The translations under genes were made by a program, and so were the position numbers. The notes beneath the pieces are model-generated. The model saw only the letters and a list, made by a program, of their open reading frames with translations. It was not told the DNA's origin and searched no databases. From positions 147,922,318 to 147,986,317 of the forward strand of contig NC_133395.1 of NCBI RefSeq assembly GCF_047511655.1: a DNA stretch of 64,000 nt, written 5' to 3'. This document shows positions 47,136 to 59,599 of the stretch, one piece after another. Numbering within the stretch: position 1 is the stretch's first letter; each line of letters starts with the position of its first letter. Source of the stretch: Castor canadensis. Lineage: Eukaryota > Chordata > Mammalia > Rodentia > Castoridae.

Positions 47136-48300
47136 CATTTCCTGGTAGGCACACATACTACACAGAGCCTTAGCCTCCTGGAGTGGATATCTAGAGGAGG
47201 ACATAAGAAACTGATAAAGCACGAACATTTAACACAATGTCAGGTAGTGTTCAATGCCGTGAAGAAAGACATAGCATAACGAGGGCTTCTGTCTTGGATG
47301 GGGCAGCCAGATTGGGTGCCTACACCTGCACATACACGGCTAGGCACGCAGGCCTGTGCACACATGTGCATGGACCCCTGCTATGTCTGGGAATGTGGAC
47401 ATGGTATCTTCACACTGTGGCCCCTGCTGGCCATGCTGGGCAATTGTGACTGCCTCACACACTTTCTCTCTCTGCTCCTGGATCTACCCCAGGCCTGTTC
47501 ACCTGGAGCCAGCTCACAGAGGGTTTTTCTGGGTCAGGTAAACAAGGGCCTGGGGGACTTGAGGGAGTGGCTCAAGTAGAGAGCCTAGTAGCATGAGGCT
47601 CTCAAAAACAGAACAAAAGAGAAGGGCCTGGACAGCCTTTCTTGACAGTGGGGAGACCCGACACATCCCCTGCTCTGGCTGGAATGGAAGGTGGACAGAG
47701 CTGGATCCAGCTGCCGCCCCTGCCCCCGCCCAGCTCCCAATCCCAGACTGGGAACAGCGTTAGGGGAGGGCTGCCTGTCTGTGAGGGCATCCAGGAGCTG
47801 CTGGGGGGGCCACACCTGGCCAGCGCCTGAAGAGGGGGTTTCCCACAGGGCTCGCCTCACATGCAGGAGGGGCCTTGGACTCGGACGCTGGCTGTGCTTC
47901 CCAAGTGAGGTAGCCACCTCCATCATGGCGCGGCGCTCAGGATGGGAAGATGTCCGTTGTGAGGCTACAAACGCATCCTTCGTTTGTCTTCAGGCCATAC
48001 TGTCCAGAGTGTGTTGAATTAGTATCTCTCTCATGATTTTCTACAGAGACAGCCCTCCCTCCCTGAAGGACTGGGAATGGGGTGCCCCTGGCCTCTCTGG
48101 GTAAAGGCTGGGGATGGTGTGGAACATCCTACAGTGCCTGGGACAGGCCTCCGTGAAGAACGGCCCAGCCCTGAGGTCAGCAGCTCTCTCTCAGACGGAA
48201 GACTCAGTGATCACCTGCAATCTGCCTATCACTGGCCTTTCTGATGAGCCACAGGCGTTACTCTCTCAACGCAGAGCTTTAAACACATAGCCAGCCTGTT
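47136..48300. other. Intergenic, no gene recognised
   Basis: Unique GC-rich sequence with no supported gene. Confidence 0.5.
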
Positions 48301-48307
48301 GCACTTT

Positions 48308-48755
48308 CTTTTTTTGGTGGTACTGGAGGCTTTGTGCTTGCCAGGCAGGCACTGTACCATCTAAGCCAAGCCTCTGGCACCCCCCTCTTTTATTCCCCTT
48401 TGGTTATTTTGGAATAGTCTCGCTTTTTGCCTAGGCAGGCCTGGACCATGATCCTCCTATCTTACATATCCTGTCTTAGCTGGGATGGCACACCACCACG
48501 TGGGCCCAGCTTTTGTTGTTGAAATGGGGTCTTGTAAACTTTTTGCCCAAGCTGGCCTAGAACTGTGATCCTCCCAATCTCCTCCTCCTGCATAGCTTGG
48601 GATGACAGGTGTGCACCACAGCACCCAGCGATTGCCTGAGATGGGGTCTCATAAACTTTTTGCTTGGGCTGGTCTCAAACTGCGATCCTCTGAATGGCCA
48701 CCTCCCAAGTAGCTAGGATTACAGGTGCGAGCCATGGTGCCTGACTGGCTATTCG
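48308..48755 (-). repeat. Cluster of antisense SINEs
   Basis: The plus strand shows tggtggtactggaggctttg and gccaggcaggcactgtacca, then repeated blocks of gggtcttgtaaac / gggtctcataaac, tgatcctcc and agctaggattacaggtgcga. At least two or three antisense SINE copies are laid end to end. Confidence 0.7.
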
Positions 48756-49196
48756 TTTCTTACTCAAGCAGTAGCCTGGAAATGTAGAGAGACTTCATGC
48801 TGAGGGAACAGCACACACTGTCTGGGGGCAGAGAGAGCAGATGTCTCTAGTCCTGTGCCCAGACTCAGGAGACCATGGGGTGTGGAGGCTGGGAACAGAG
48901 CCCGTGTCCTGGGATGGGAGCCCTGGGACAGAGTAACTAGCTTGGAAAGGCTGTGGTCTCACCCTGTGGATGCAAAGTGTGACGACGACTGGTTCCTAAT
49001 TCTAATTCTAGGATTAAAGCCCCCGAGGAGCACTCACCTGTGGGCATCCGGAGGCGAACACCACAGCTGCCCTCTTACCGCAGCAAACAGCAGGGGCCGA
49101 CTAGTACGTCATCGTAAGAATGAGCAACAGTCATTTCCTTTACTCTGTAAACTATTACACTGCAGTGAAGACCAATGAACCGGAACTTACATACAT

Positions 49197-49262
49197 GTGG
49201 TACTGGAGTTCGAACTCAGGACCTTGTACTTGCTAGGCAGGTGCTGTACCACCTGAGCTGGA
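49197..49262 (-). repeat. tRNA-derived SINE, antisense
   Basis: The plus strand reads gtggtactggagttcgaact, caggaccttgtacttgctag and gtgctgtaccacctgagc, the reverse of the tRNA-like monomer. Confidence 0.8.
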
Positions 49263-50434
49263 CCTCTGAGAACTTTATATATCAGTGTGAAAGAATGATT
49301 ACAAGATGGTAGGCAAAAACAGTTAAGTCATACACAAATCTATTATGACATCACAGTGGTCCCCTTCTCCAAGCTTTTGCTTTCTATGGTTTCAGCTACC
49401 TGAGGTCAACCAAGTTCTGAAAATATGAACTGGAAAGTTCCAGAGAGCAGGCAGAGAGGAGGCTGGGAGGCCAGGAGGTTGGCGCCACAGAACAGGTGAG
49501 AGGATGGAGCCTGGCGGGGGTGGGGCTCAGGGGTATGACAGCGCCAGTGCCAGTGGTAACAAGAGTGCTGTGTGTGCACAGAAGTCCCCTGGTCCTCCAT
49601 TCCGAACACAGGGTGGGGCTCCAGCTGACCTCCCCTCAGAGCCTAGAGACCCCAGCAGTATATTGGCTGCTGAGCCTGGCAGGGAGCAGGAATAGGGCGG
49701 CATTCTCCCAAGAGAACCCTGGGTGTGGGGGGGCTGCCTAGGGCATGGACCTCCACCCCCACCCCAGTCCAGGGAGCCTCCCCACTCCAACTCACAATCC
49801 AAAGAGAGAGAGAGAGAGCCCACCCTGCCCTGCAGGGCACAAGATATCCGCCATGCTTGTTTCTGTGCATCCCACTTTCCTTCCTCACCTGTGGGGACCC
49901 TACCTGAGGGGCCAGAAGCAAGGAGATGCCAAAGCACCCACTGGATGCCCAGAACACCCACTGTCCTCATGACAGCTCTGCAAGGTGTGGTCTTGACTAG
50001 TAGTGGGGGGGATTCAGAAAGGCTGGACCATTTGCTTAAGGATGCACAGCAAGGGAAGCAGGTCTGTCAAACAACCAGGTCTTGACCCTGAGTAGGAGGT
50101 CATGGAGATCCTGGAGGGCCCCAGGAGGAGGAGGACTCAGAGAAGGCTAATCTAAACCCTAACCTTGAGCGTTTTGAGAAGGGAAGAGAAGTTCCTCAGC
50201 CAGATCTGAAGGGCCAAACATGCCAGGGAGAAGCGAGGCACGAACTGGACTTGGGTTCACAGTTCTCCATATTTTAAATTACAAAAGTGTCAGAACACAT
50301 CAAAATACCACCACAAGTGTATAAGGTAAAAAGTACCTTCTTCCAGACCACTGGTATGTATCTGACACTTCTCAGAACGAACACTGTTATTAATTAGCTA
50401 CGTATCTTCTGGACATTTTTCTACATTTATGCAA

Positions 50435-50500
50435 TTTTTTGCGGTGCTGGGATGAAACCCAGGGCCTCCTACCTCTTTGGGCACACTCTTTTGCCTGGTT
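50435..50500 (-). repeat. ID-like SINE fragment, antisense
   Basis: The plus strand reads ttttttgcggtgctgggatg, then aaacccagggcctcctacct, the reverse of an ID-type SINE. Confidence 0.6.
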
Positions 50501-50734
50501 TTCTCCTTCTGAAGGTGAGGGGGTCATTTGTTATAGGTCTTTGTATTCTGTAAAACTTTCCCCCAGTCTGCTATAGTTGTATACATTAATTTTGAACATT
50601 AATCTTCATCATTAAGATTTTAAACCATATTATAGAACATTTGGAAAATGGGGAAAAGAAGAAAGAAACACCATCTGCACATACACCTCGCTGCTTGCCA
50701 ACATTTGGGGAAATTAGAGGTTATAATTCACCGT

Positions 50735-51182
50735 TGAAATTTCGGTGTGCCACTCGGAGGCATTGAGCACTCTCACAGTGCTGTGCAGCCATGGCCACCA
50801 TCCACCTTCAGAACTTTCCCATCTCCCCAAACTGAAGCTCTGTCCCCATTAAACACCAGCTCCAGTACCCACCGTGTCTCTGTAGTGAACCTCACTGCTC
50901 CAGGGTCCTCAGATCATGGAATCCCAGCCTTTGTCCCATGTCTGGCTTATTTTTCTTAGCAACATGTCCTCAAGGTTCGTCATGTGTCAGCACTTCCTTC
51001 CATTGTCTGGTTGTTCCACATTTGGTTTGTCCATTCTCCCGTGGCTGGACACCTGGGAGGTCCACCTCTTAGCCATTGTGATGACTGCTGCTGTGGATGG
51101 GGGGTGTGCAGACACCTGCCCAAGTTTCCACTTTCTTTTCTTTGGGGTGTCTACTCTCACCATCATTTAGATGGCGAGTACT
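50735..51182 (-). repeat. L1M-type LINE 3' end, antisense
   Basis: In the plus orientation the run goes through gaggcattgagcactctcac, ctgtgcagccatggccacca, tccaccttcagaactttccc, gtctggcttatttttcttag, caacatgtcctcaaggttcg, catttggtttgtccattctc and attgtgatgactgctgctgt. That is the reverse complement of an ancient L1 3' end in the expected order. It is non-coding. Confidence 0.8.
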
Positions 51183-51233
51183 CTCTTACTACAGGTATTT
51201 GGATAGTCAAGCAACATTCAAGTCTTACAATTG

Positions 51234-51432
51234 GAGTCAGGCACCAGTGGCTCGCACCTGTAATCCTAGCTACTCAGGAGGCAGAGATCAGGAGGATCAT
51301 GGTTCAAAGCCAGCCCAGGCAAATAGTTCATGAGACCCTATCTTGAAAAAACCCTCCACAAAAAAATAGTGATGGTGGAGTGGCTCAAGGTGAAGTCCCT
51401 GAGTTTAAGCCCTAGTACTGTAATAAAAAAGA
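51234..51432 (+). repeat. Dimeric B1-like + tRNA-like SINE
   Basis: Gtcaggcaccagtggctcgc, ctgtaatcctagctactcag, tggtggagtggctcaaggtg and gtttaagccctagtactg with an A-rich tail. It is the same dimer as at 29751 and 30856, and sits just after the L1 relic. Confidence 0.85.
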
Positions 51433-51630
51433 AAGAAAGAACATGAATTGGAATTATTTCAGAGCTAATTTCAGAAGCATTGTCACAAATTATTCGGTCA
51501 CCCCTCCTGCTGAAAAAAAACAAAAACCACCTTTATATATATCTGTTTCCAGTTTCCCCCTCGGTGGGGAGCCAAACTGGGTGATCCAGCTAGGTAAGTT
51601 GCAATAGTTGACCTCAAGATTAAATCTTCA

Positions 51631-51692
51631 GGGATGGGGTGTGGCTCGGTGGCAGAGTGCACAAGGCCCTGGGTTCAAACCCCAGCACCACA
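51631..51692 (+). repeat. ID-type SINE
   Basis: Gggatggggtgtggctcggt, ggcagagtgcacaaggccct and gggttcaaaccccagcacca form a compact tRNA-Ala-like ID element. Confidence 0.8.
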
Positions 51693-53265
51693 GTGACAAG
51701 GTACAAATTTTAAGATGTCTCAAGCATTTGGGTGGAGTTGTCAGCACTCATACTCAGAGTCCCCAAGACCCAAGTAGGCATAGAGATGAGGTCCCTGCTG
51801 GAGATGGGAAGGGACCTTTTGGAAAGCTCTGCCGGCCTCCCTCACTGGAGCAGACAGGTGCAAAAGGGCCCAGACCTCCCTTTCACTTACATATGTGACT
51901 CTATCCTGGCTTGAAACCACTTGCAGCTCATCCACATTTTGTAAAACATCACACAGCCCAAATAAAATTTTCTAGTTGGCTGGCTAGGACCTCCAAGTCC
52001 GTGTTCACCCAGACAGGCACCAGTTAGTTGCTTCAACCCCTCTTGGTTGAACAGCCCCCACCTTGCACTGATTTGGGATAACTCTTTTATCATCCATTAT
52101 CCTGTAAATAATATGGTCTGTGTCACCATTGATCTGTTGTTCTTACAGCAGGAGCACAAGGTTTGAACAATTGCCACCATAGACTCTCATCCTATGTTGG
52201 AGCTTTTCACACACACACATATGTGCACACACACATTTTCAGACTTTTTCCTGCTGGTTTTGCCTGTTTTCCAGATAAAGTTTGGAATCACTTTGCCTTT
52301 AAAAAAAAAAAAGGTCTAGAGGAATTTGGATCAACTAGTATGAACTCATTTAGGGGACTGCTCAGTGGTGTTTGTGGTCTTTCCTGCCTCAGGTGAGTTT
52401 GTTCTGCTGTCCGGTAGATGGCTGGCACTCCACCCAGCATTTTCCCTGGGTCAGAGTCGATTTGTATGGCCCTAGGACTGATCAATAGACTGTTTCCCTT
52501 CCCTTTCCTGGTGACAGCTCACCAGGAGGGACTGAGGATAGGACAGAGCTGGTCCCTCAGAATTATAGTGGAGGTTTGGTTTCTTCCTATGGAAAGTGGG
52601 AGTAAGAAGCCAGGCCTGGAAGAGTCCCAGCCAGAGGAAAAAGGAGGAAGGGCAGAGCAACCCAGCCCCACCTGGGTGCAAACAGATGGAACAAAGACCA
52701 ACCCCACCCTGGTCACCCTGGCGCCAGGCCCTGTGGAATTGTAAAGGCAGCCCTCACCCTGCAAAAAGCAGCCACTTGCGACGCCTGGCCTGCCTGGGTG
52801 CTTTTGTGCACAAAATCTAAATTGTTTACTGGGAGCAATGGCAGAGCAACGATTAGTAGGGGCTAATCATTTTATAAGAAACAGAAGTCAGGAACAGGAG
52901 CCTCCTCCACCCAGGCTCTGTGGCTCCCAAGTGACTTGCTGGACCATGAACCTGCAGCCCTCACCCCACCCCACTCAACACCCCAATACCCCCCACCCCT
53001 GCCCAAGGCAAGGGTCCTGTGTGTCCTTCTCACCTAGCAAGGAGAACAAGAAGCAAGATCAATGAGTCTGTGTGGGGTAAATCTATTCAATAGACATCTG
53101 AGAAATGTCTACCCCAAGACACAAGAGTGAGAACTCACAGGTCTGTGCCCTCCAAGCCAGGAGCCTGCTCACCTGCTGGTTGGCCTTCCAGCACTCAGCA
53201 CCTGACTCTGGCTGTTCCCAAAATGTGGGCTGACTGGAGGAAGGAGAGAAGCCAGGAGTGTCAGA
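51693..53265. other. Intergenic, no gene recognised
   Basis: Unique sequence with a short (CA)n at about 52207-52235 and an A run near 52302-52312. No gene is supported. Confidence 0.5.
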
Positions 53266-53269
53266 GAAA

Positions 53270-53690
53270 CAGGATCTTGATGGTTGCTCTGAGTTCTGGG
53301 CTCTGTATTATGGTGTCTGGGTCCTCAGACAAGTTCTAGGTTCTGGGTGTGGGATTCTAGACTCTGAGCTCCATGTCCTCCTCACTGAGTTATGGATCCA
53401 GTGCTCTAGACTCTAGGTTATGGATTTGGGGTCCCCACTCAGGACCCTGGGCTCTGGGCTCTGTGTGTTGGGGTTTGGATTCTGGGATCTGGGCTCCTGG
53501 CCCTAGCTTGGAGTTCTTGGTGAGTTGTGGGTCCTGAGCTTCAAGCCCTGGGTCCTGGATTTTAGGGTCTGAGCTCTGTGCTCTGTATTTTGGGATCTAG
53601 GTCCCTGAATTCTGGGCACAGGGCTGTGAGTCCGAGTTTCTGGGTTCTAGGCTGCAGATTCCAGACTCTAGGCTCTGGACTTTGCCTGAT
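53270..53690. repeat. Degenerate CTGGGCTCTGGGTTC-type minisatellite
   Basis: Imperfect copies of ggctctg / gggttctgg / agactctag words recur every 10-15 bases across about 400 bases. No coding content. Confidence 0.75.
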
Positions 53691-54139
53691 CATTCTTACG
53701 CTGGGGACGTAAACTGCAGGGCGTGGATTCTTGTTGCAGTCACTAGTGTGACCCCAATACCTAGAATGTATGTGGAGTGCTCAGTATGGACACCCACACA
53801 CAGCACCCTGCAGTTGTGACCTGAGGGACAGGGCAGTCCCTGTCCGACTGTGGCTACTGTTGGGCAGAGTTGAACTGCTGAGGAGGCAGTGGGCATCCAG
53901 GGCGGCCCAGCTAAGTACCAGGTTGGCTCCAGTCTCTCCCCACTATCCATTCTGCAGAGAAGATGTGGATAGGGCAGCAGTGGTAGCACCAGGACAGAGT
54001 GTTCTGAGATTCTGAATCCCAGACACACTCATCCCAAAGAGTTGGGGCACCTGGGACAAGGTATTGATCTTCACAGGACCTGGCCCCGCCCCCTGACCAC
54101 ACTCTGTGCAAGGGCCCTGCGGCACCAGCAGTCTGGGAT

Positions 54140-55325
54140 AGGAAGAATGAAAGGATACGTTCACGGGCCAGGTGGATATTGGAGCGACAAAGGAACAAGG
54201 ATGTTAGAATCAGCAATCTTAACCATGAGGGACTCCAATGACCACAGATAATGACTGACCAGGTACCCCTGATCAGTGATGTCATCAAAGAACAGGAGTC
54301 CATAAGAGGTAATGTCCTTCAGCTTGTGACAGGATTGTGATCCTACAGTGGTGACCAGAGGCTGTGCTCAGAGGGCCCGGTGATCAGAGCTCTCATTGAT
54401 TGCATATGTCATTCATTGCTGATCAGGGATATGAGTGACTAAGGATATGACTCAGGTCCTTGGTAACCAAAGATAGAGGAGACACTGGGGATCAGAGACT
54501 TACAGCCCAGAGATCTTGGTGAGAAGAGCCCTGTGTGATCTATTGGCGATCAAAGATGCTGGTGATTTATCGATGACTAGGTGAGCAGGGAGGTCAGCCA
54601 TCAGGAGCAGAAGGGACTTCGGGGAAGAGCCAGCAATCACTGATGGGCATCAGAGACATTGAAGACCAGAGATCTTGCTGATTGGAGGTGAGCAATCAAT
54701 CACTGATGCCATGGTATAGAATATGAGAGAATTCCAGGACCAGAGACATTGGTTATCAGGCACATTGCTGGTTAGAGATACTGGTAATCAGAAACAAGTG
54801 ACCAAGGACGTTGTTATAGACACGGTGGTGAGGAACCCTGTGACTGGAGATGTTGAAAATCGCTTGAGTGATCAGATCATTACAAAAAACAGTCATCATC
54901 TAGTGTGGAGGTGCACACTTGTAGTCTCAGCTACTCAGGAGGCTGAGGCAGGGGACCTTGTCCCTCCTCCCCACTGCACAAAGGAAGCAAAAAACAGCTA
55001 ACAATGATATTGGTGATCATACCATTAACGAACCAAGACATTAGCGACAGGGGACATTGGTGATTCACAACAATCAGAGATGTGAGGAAAGAGACACGCT
55101 ACTGGAGACATTCTGTTCGTGTCAGTGACTAGACACCTTGCAGATCTGGAACTGAGATATTGGTGAGCCAGAGTTGGGAGTCATTAGACATCTCTGAGGG
55201 CAGGCTCTGGTGATCAAATATGTCATTGATCAGGAATATCAATTATGGCAACTATCACTGATCATAGATCAAAGATGACAGCCATATCAGTGATCAAAGA
55301 TGTCGGGGCTTAGGTCTGTCAATGA
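54140..55325. repeat. Degenerate TGATCA-type minisatellite next to GATA2
   Basis: A unit of about 20 bases resembling 'gatcagagacattggtgatc' recurs in diverged form for about 1.2 kb. The word tgatcag/tgatcaaag occurs again and again, for example near 54270, 54381, 54418, 54871, 55291 and 55338. A B1-like fragment interrupts it near 54900. The array ends about 400 bases before the GATA2 poly(A) site. Confidence 0.65.
54898..54965 (+). repeat. B1-like SINE fragment inside minisatellite
   Basis: Catctagtgtggaggtgcac, cttgtagtctcagctactca and ggaggctgaggcagg form the 5' part of a B1/Alu-like SINE. Confidence 0.6.
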
Positions 55326-55719
55326 ACAGAACCAGAGCTGATCAGTGCCTGGGAGGAGCTGAATGGTGCTGGGGTGGGTCAGTCCTTGGGTTCTGCAAAC
55401 ACCTCAGTGGGAACCCCCCTGAGCTCTCAGGGAATGACCAAAGTGTGGAGAATGGCCCCTCTCCCCTACCCGTGCCTGCCCTGCCTCCACCCTGCCCCAG
55501 GACCTCCAACGAGGCATCCATGAGGAGGCTCAGATGGAAGACTTTCAGGGGAGGTCCATCAGGATGTCAGAAGCCAAGGCTGGCCCAGGGCCAGGCAGTG
55601 CCCTGTCCTCTGCTCCAGGAGACTTCCCCTCAGGCCACCCCAGGGGACAGCAATGTGACCAGACGGCTCAGACCCACACTCTGGATTCCTCATCCCTGGA
55701 ACCTACACGCCAGGCTAGA

Positions 55720-57293
55720 GCATTCACAAAAAGTATTTTATTATTCTTAACAGTATTCACTTTAAAGGAATAGGCGGATAGCATACAATTTTTACAGACA
55801 ATATATAAATGTACGTAACTAACAATAACTTAGTTTACTAATCCAAAATAAAACAAAAAACAGAAAATACTGCCGATTCTTTTTCTTACGCGATACTAGT
55901 ACAAAATAAGTTACTTCCGGCTGGGGTGCCCATATTGCACTTGGTCGACTGATCGGCACACTCGTCTTCCTGGGCTGGGGTCCCCTCGCCGGCTGCTGCA
56001 CCCCGCCGCCACCACACACAGACTCTAAGCGTGGGACACATTTATGTACAGCTGTACCTTGGAAGGATCCAGACAGCCACAGCAAAGCAGAATCCTGGGA
56101 CCCAACAGGGACATATGCCTCCCCTCAGCCCTGACACTGACCTGGTGGCTTCTGCTCATCCACCACCTGCCAGGCCAGCCAGAGCCAACCAGACCACCAG
56201 GCCCTGGAAACCCAGAGCATGGGGGCCAAGCTTGCCCCCCAGCTCTCCGTCTGGGTAGGGCCATGGGATTCAAGAACTATTCCAAAAATAATCGCAAAGC
56301 CCCAACTTTGAGTGGTTCAATTCCTTGCCGTAGTGGGGCTTCTGTGGCAGTGTACATTTGCCTGGACCCAAAGAGTTGAAAAATAAAACAACTCGTCAGA
56401 GCTAAGCTTATGCAGTTTTTGTTCTGTTTTTAATATTTTCTTATTTGTCTCAGAATGGGGGGAAGGGTCAAGGGGTTAGCAGAAAAAGAATATTTACAGG
56501 GGTCTACCTGGCAGAGAACCCGGCCTGTGGCCTGGGCCCGGGCCCATTGGGGGATCACGGGTCACGCCAGCTCTGGCCTCAAAGCCAAGGGAGAGATCTG
56601 GGAGACATTTCCCCTTTCAAGAAATGTTTCCTTCCTGTGACCCAGCCCTGGCCTGGGAACCTGTGCAGAACCGCCCGCGATTGTCTCTGCCCTCCAGGGC
56701 TGCAGGCAGGGCAAGCGCTCACCCTCCTGGGCCACTGGCCCCTCTGACCATGGCTGAGCCCAGGCTGGAGTTCAGTGGTCTCACAGAGGAACGCTAGGGA
56801 GAAAGCGGGTGCAGGCTGAGGCCCACAGATGTCCCCTCCACAGCCAGGTCACGCGGGGGTTGGCCTCAAGGAAGAATCCACAGAATGTGGGACAGCCCAG
56901 GCCTCCAAGTCTACACCTCCTTGTTAGAAACAAGAGCAAAATAAATTATTTTTGCCTATTCCTCTTTTCCTTCAAAAAATGGTTGCATTTGTCTGTCCCC
57001 TGTCCTCTCCTTCTCTTGCCATAAAGTGGTCCTTTTTTGCTCTCCAAGCAAAAATTCTCCATGAAGGAAAGCCTGCCGGGGCTGCACACAGTCAGGAGGC
57101 AGCCTTGGCCTGTGGAAAATATTCACAGTAATGGCGGCAGGCCACTGGGCGCCCCCAAAGACAGTGGCTTTGGGTTCCGGCAGGGCTGTCAGGAGCGGTG
57201 TCAGTCTCCGGGGAAGGATGGACAGTGAAGGGTGTGTCACCCTCTGCCAGTCACCCTCCTTCACATCTATCTGTGTCCAATGCAAAGCTGTCC
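55720..57293 (-). other. GATA2: GATA2 3' UTR
   Basis: This runs from the base after the stop codon to the estimated cleavage point beyond AATAAA at 55737-55742, about 1.57 kb, similar to the human 3' UTR as I remember it. The distal 200 bases (55725-55930) are AT-rich and very like the human GATA2 3' end as I recall it, which suggests conservation. Splicing within the UTR is not evident. Confidence 0.8.
55737..55742 (-). terminator. GATA2: GATA2 poly(A) signal AATAAA
   Basis: TTTATT on the plus strand is AATAAA on the minus strand, inside the words aagaataataaaatac. It is the only clear canonical signal at the end of the conserved 3' UTR block. Confidence 0.85.
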
Positions 57294-57593
<300 letters not shown>

Positions 57594-58088
57594 CTAGAGG
57601 CAACCACAAAGCCATCAGGGGCATGCTCCCCACCCCACAAGGTCCCCACACACTGCATCTGCGTGGGACAAAGGAGACAGGGATGAGGGGTTCCCAGGAT
57701 GCCAAGTACCCTGCTTTTGGCTCAACCTCCAGCAGCACCCACCAAAGTCCCCTTAGCCGGCCAGCCCTGTCACCATTTCAGGAAGTCCCTGTATGGGACA
57801 ATACACATCTTCTCCTGCCTACCAACTGCCAGCTCCGCCCCAATCAGGACATCCGGAATCCTTTTGTCCCAAACTTCTTACACAGAGCTACTCCTTCCCG
57901 CACCTGTGGCCCGACCCGGCTCCCATCCCGAACAGAGCAGCCCCTCTTGCGGCAGCCCTTCTGGGGCTCTGGGCAACCTCGCAGACAGCCAGCCTCGGCT
58001 TCCCAAGCCAAGCCAAGCCGGAGACTATGGCTGCCACAGCCCCGCACACAAAGAGCAGAGGCCCCTGGGGAGGGTGGGGTGCACTCAC

Positions 58089-58214
58089 ATTGTGTAGTTT
58101 GTAATACAGGCCACAGGCGTTGCAGACGGGGTCCCCATTGGCGTTTCTGCGCCATAAGGTGGTGGTTGTTGTCTGACAATTTGCACAACAGGTGCCCGCT
58201 CTCCTGGCGGCCGA
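58089..58214 (-). CDS. GATA2: GATA2 coding exon with C-terminal zinc finger
   Basis: The 126-base exon encodes residues 339-380. It begins SAARRAG and ends LHN at the donor AAT|gtgagt. It carries the second GATA zinc finger, with the Cys pairs C348-x2-C351 and C369-x2-C372, the chief DNA-binding finger recognising (A/T)GATA(A/G). Positions equivalent to human T354, R361 and R362, which are mutated in GATA2 deficiency and myeloid disease, are unchanged. Acceptor and donor are canonical and in phase 0 on both sides. An internal CAG at 58173-58175, 42 bases into the exon, could act as an alternative acceptor that removes the first Cys pair. Confidence 0.95.
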
Positions 58215-58339
58215 CTGGGAGAAGAGGGGCAGCGTCAGCAGGCTGGGCTCCCACGCCCCACCTCGACCTCCCTCCCCGACCCCAGCACTGCCCCTCAACC
58301 CCCACCACTTAGCTCAGGAGCAGTAAATCTCATGGGGGA

Positions 58340-58540
58340 ATCAGGGCATCTCAGAACCGGAGAATTTCAGAATTTGAGAACTAACAAGTTGCGGATCACA
58401 GAACTTTGGAATAAAGAGCCTTCAGAAGCCCAATCTTAGAATCAACAGGATTGTAAAAGCTAGAAGGGAAAACTAGCCACCTCCCCCAATCGCCAGACAA
58501 CCTAATTGTAGAGATGGGGAAACTGAGGCTCTTTAGTAGC
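58340..58540 (+). repeat. Ancient dispersed repeat in GATA2 intron
   Basis: The words ggagaatttcagaatttgag, gtaaaagctagaagggaaaa and gagatggggaaactgaggct recall a widespread ancient repeat that I cannot name. It lies between the two zinc-finger exons and is non-coding. Confidence 0.4.
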
Positions 58541-58767
58541 ACGGGCACCCTGAGGTGGCTTTGTTCCCTCCAGAGCCCCTGGTCAGGAGGGTTTCTGTCT
58601 CCTCCTCACCACTCCCCTGGAAATCCAGACTCCTGGGTGAGTCATGGGCCCTGAGGCCAGGGCAGGGAGACCCTGCGGCTGTGCCTGAAGACCGAGGGTT
58701 GGGGTGGGGATGTGGATGCCGGGTTTGAGAGTGTGGAGCTGCCCGGGTCAGAACAGAAGCTGCTAGC

Positions 58768-58885
58768 CACATTGAGCGGTTTAAATTAATTTTTACTACA
58801 ATTTAGAAAATCTAGCATTCAGTGCCTTAGACTGTACTAGCCACATTCCTAGTGATCGTGATCGACAGTCACACGTGGCTGGAGA
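58768..58885 (+). mobile_element. MER5A-like hAT transposon relic
   Basis: Tagccacattgagcggttta, attcagtgccttagactgta, ctagccacattcctagtgat and cacacgtggctgg follow the order of MER5A, a short non-autonomous hAT element. It is an intronic fossil in GATA2. Confidence 0.65.
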
Positions 58886-59599
58886 CAAGCACACACGGCA
58901 CGGGAGACAAGACATTTTCATCTATGAGGCTGGTTCATCTATCCAGACCCCTATGCCCCAAGAGTTCTAGCCTGCCACCCGCCCTGACCAGCCCCTCAGG
59001 AAATGCCAGGCAGAGGTGGGGTCAGGAGAGGAGGGTCTGGTCCCTGGAGAAAGGCACTTCAGACACAAGGCAGAAAGACCCTTCACTAGAGAACGCAGGG
59101 CCCCTCTGATCATCCTACCAAGTGCAACGGGCCCACAAACAGGAGTTCCCCTACACGTCCCAGAGCACCAGGGCTGGTGTCACCAGGCAGCCAGGGTGGG
59201 GGTGGGAGCTGAGGCCAGCACAGTCTGGAACGGCCCCAGGCCCGAGCCTGGCCACCGAGGGGACTGGGACGAGGGACGGCCCGCCACGGGGGCAGGGAGG
59301 GGTGAGGGTGAGTAAGCGGCCTGAAGCTGGAATTCTGACTCAGGGGCCAACAGCGCGTCCTCCACCCCTACCCCCACCGGCCTCTCCCTGCCCTCGCTCC
59401 AGGGAAAAAGAAAGAAAAAGGGCCCCCAAAGCCGGCGAACGATTTAAGCTCATAAATCACTTCTCCCTGAAAAAATATATTTATTATTCTTAGCATTTTA
59501 CGCATTATTTGCAGAGTGGAGGGTATCAGAAATTTCAAAACAGCCCAGCGAGAGGCAGGACTGAGCCGAGGCGGCTCTCTAAAAACTCACAGGGTCCGG

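Noticed and set aside
46812-47279. Thr/His/Pro/Ser-rich frames over the CCAT array
   Set aside because: A microsatellite artefact, as with the GGAA array.
57844-58308. Long minus-strand frame across GATA2 exon 5 and both introns
   Set aside because: It uses a different frame from the zinc-finger exon and crosses both splice sites. Only the 58089-58214 exon in the GATA2 frame is supported.
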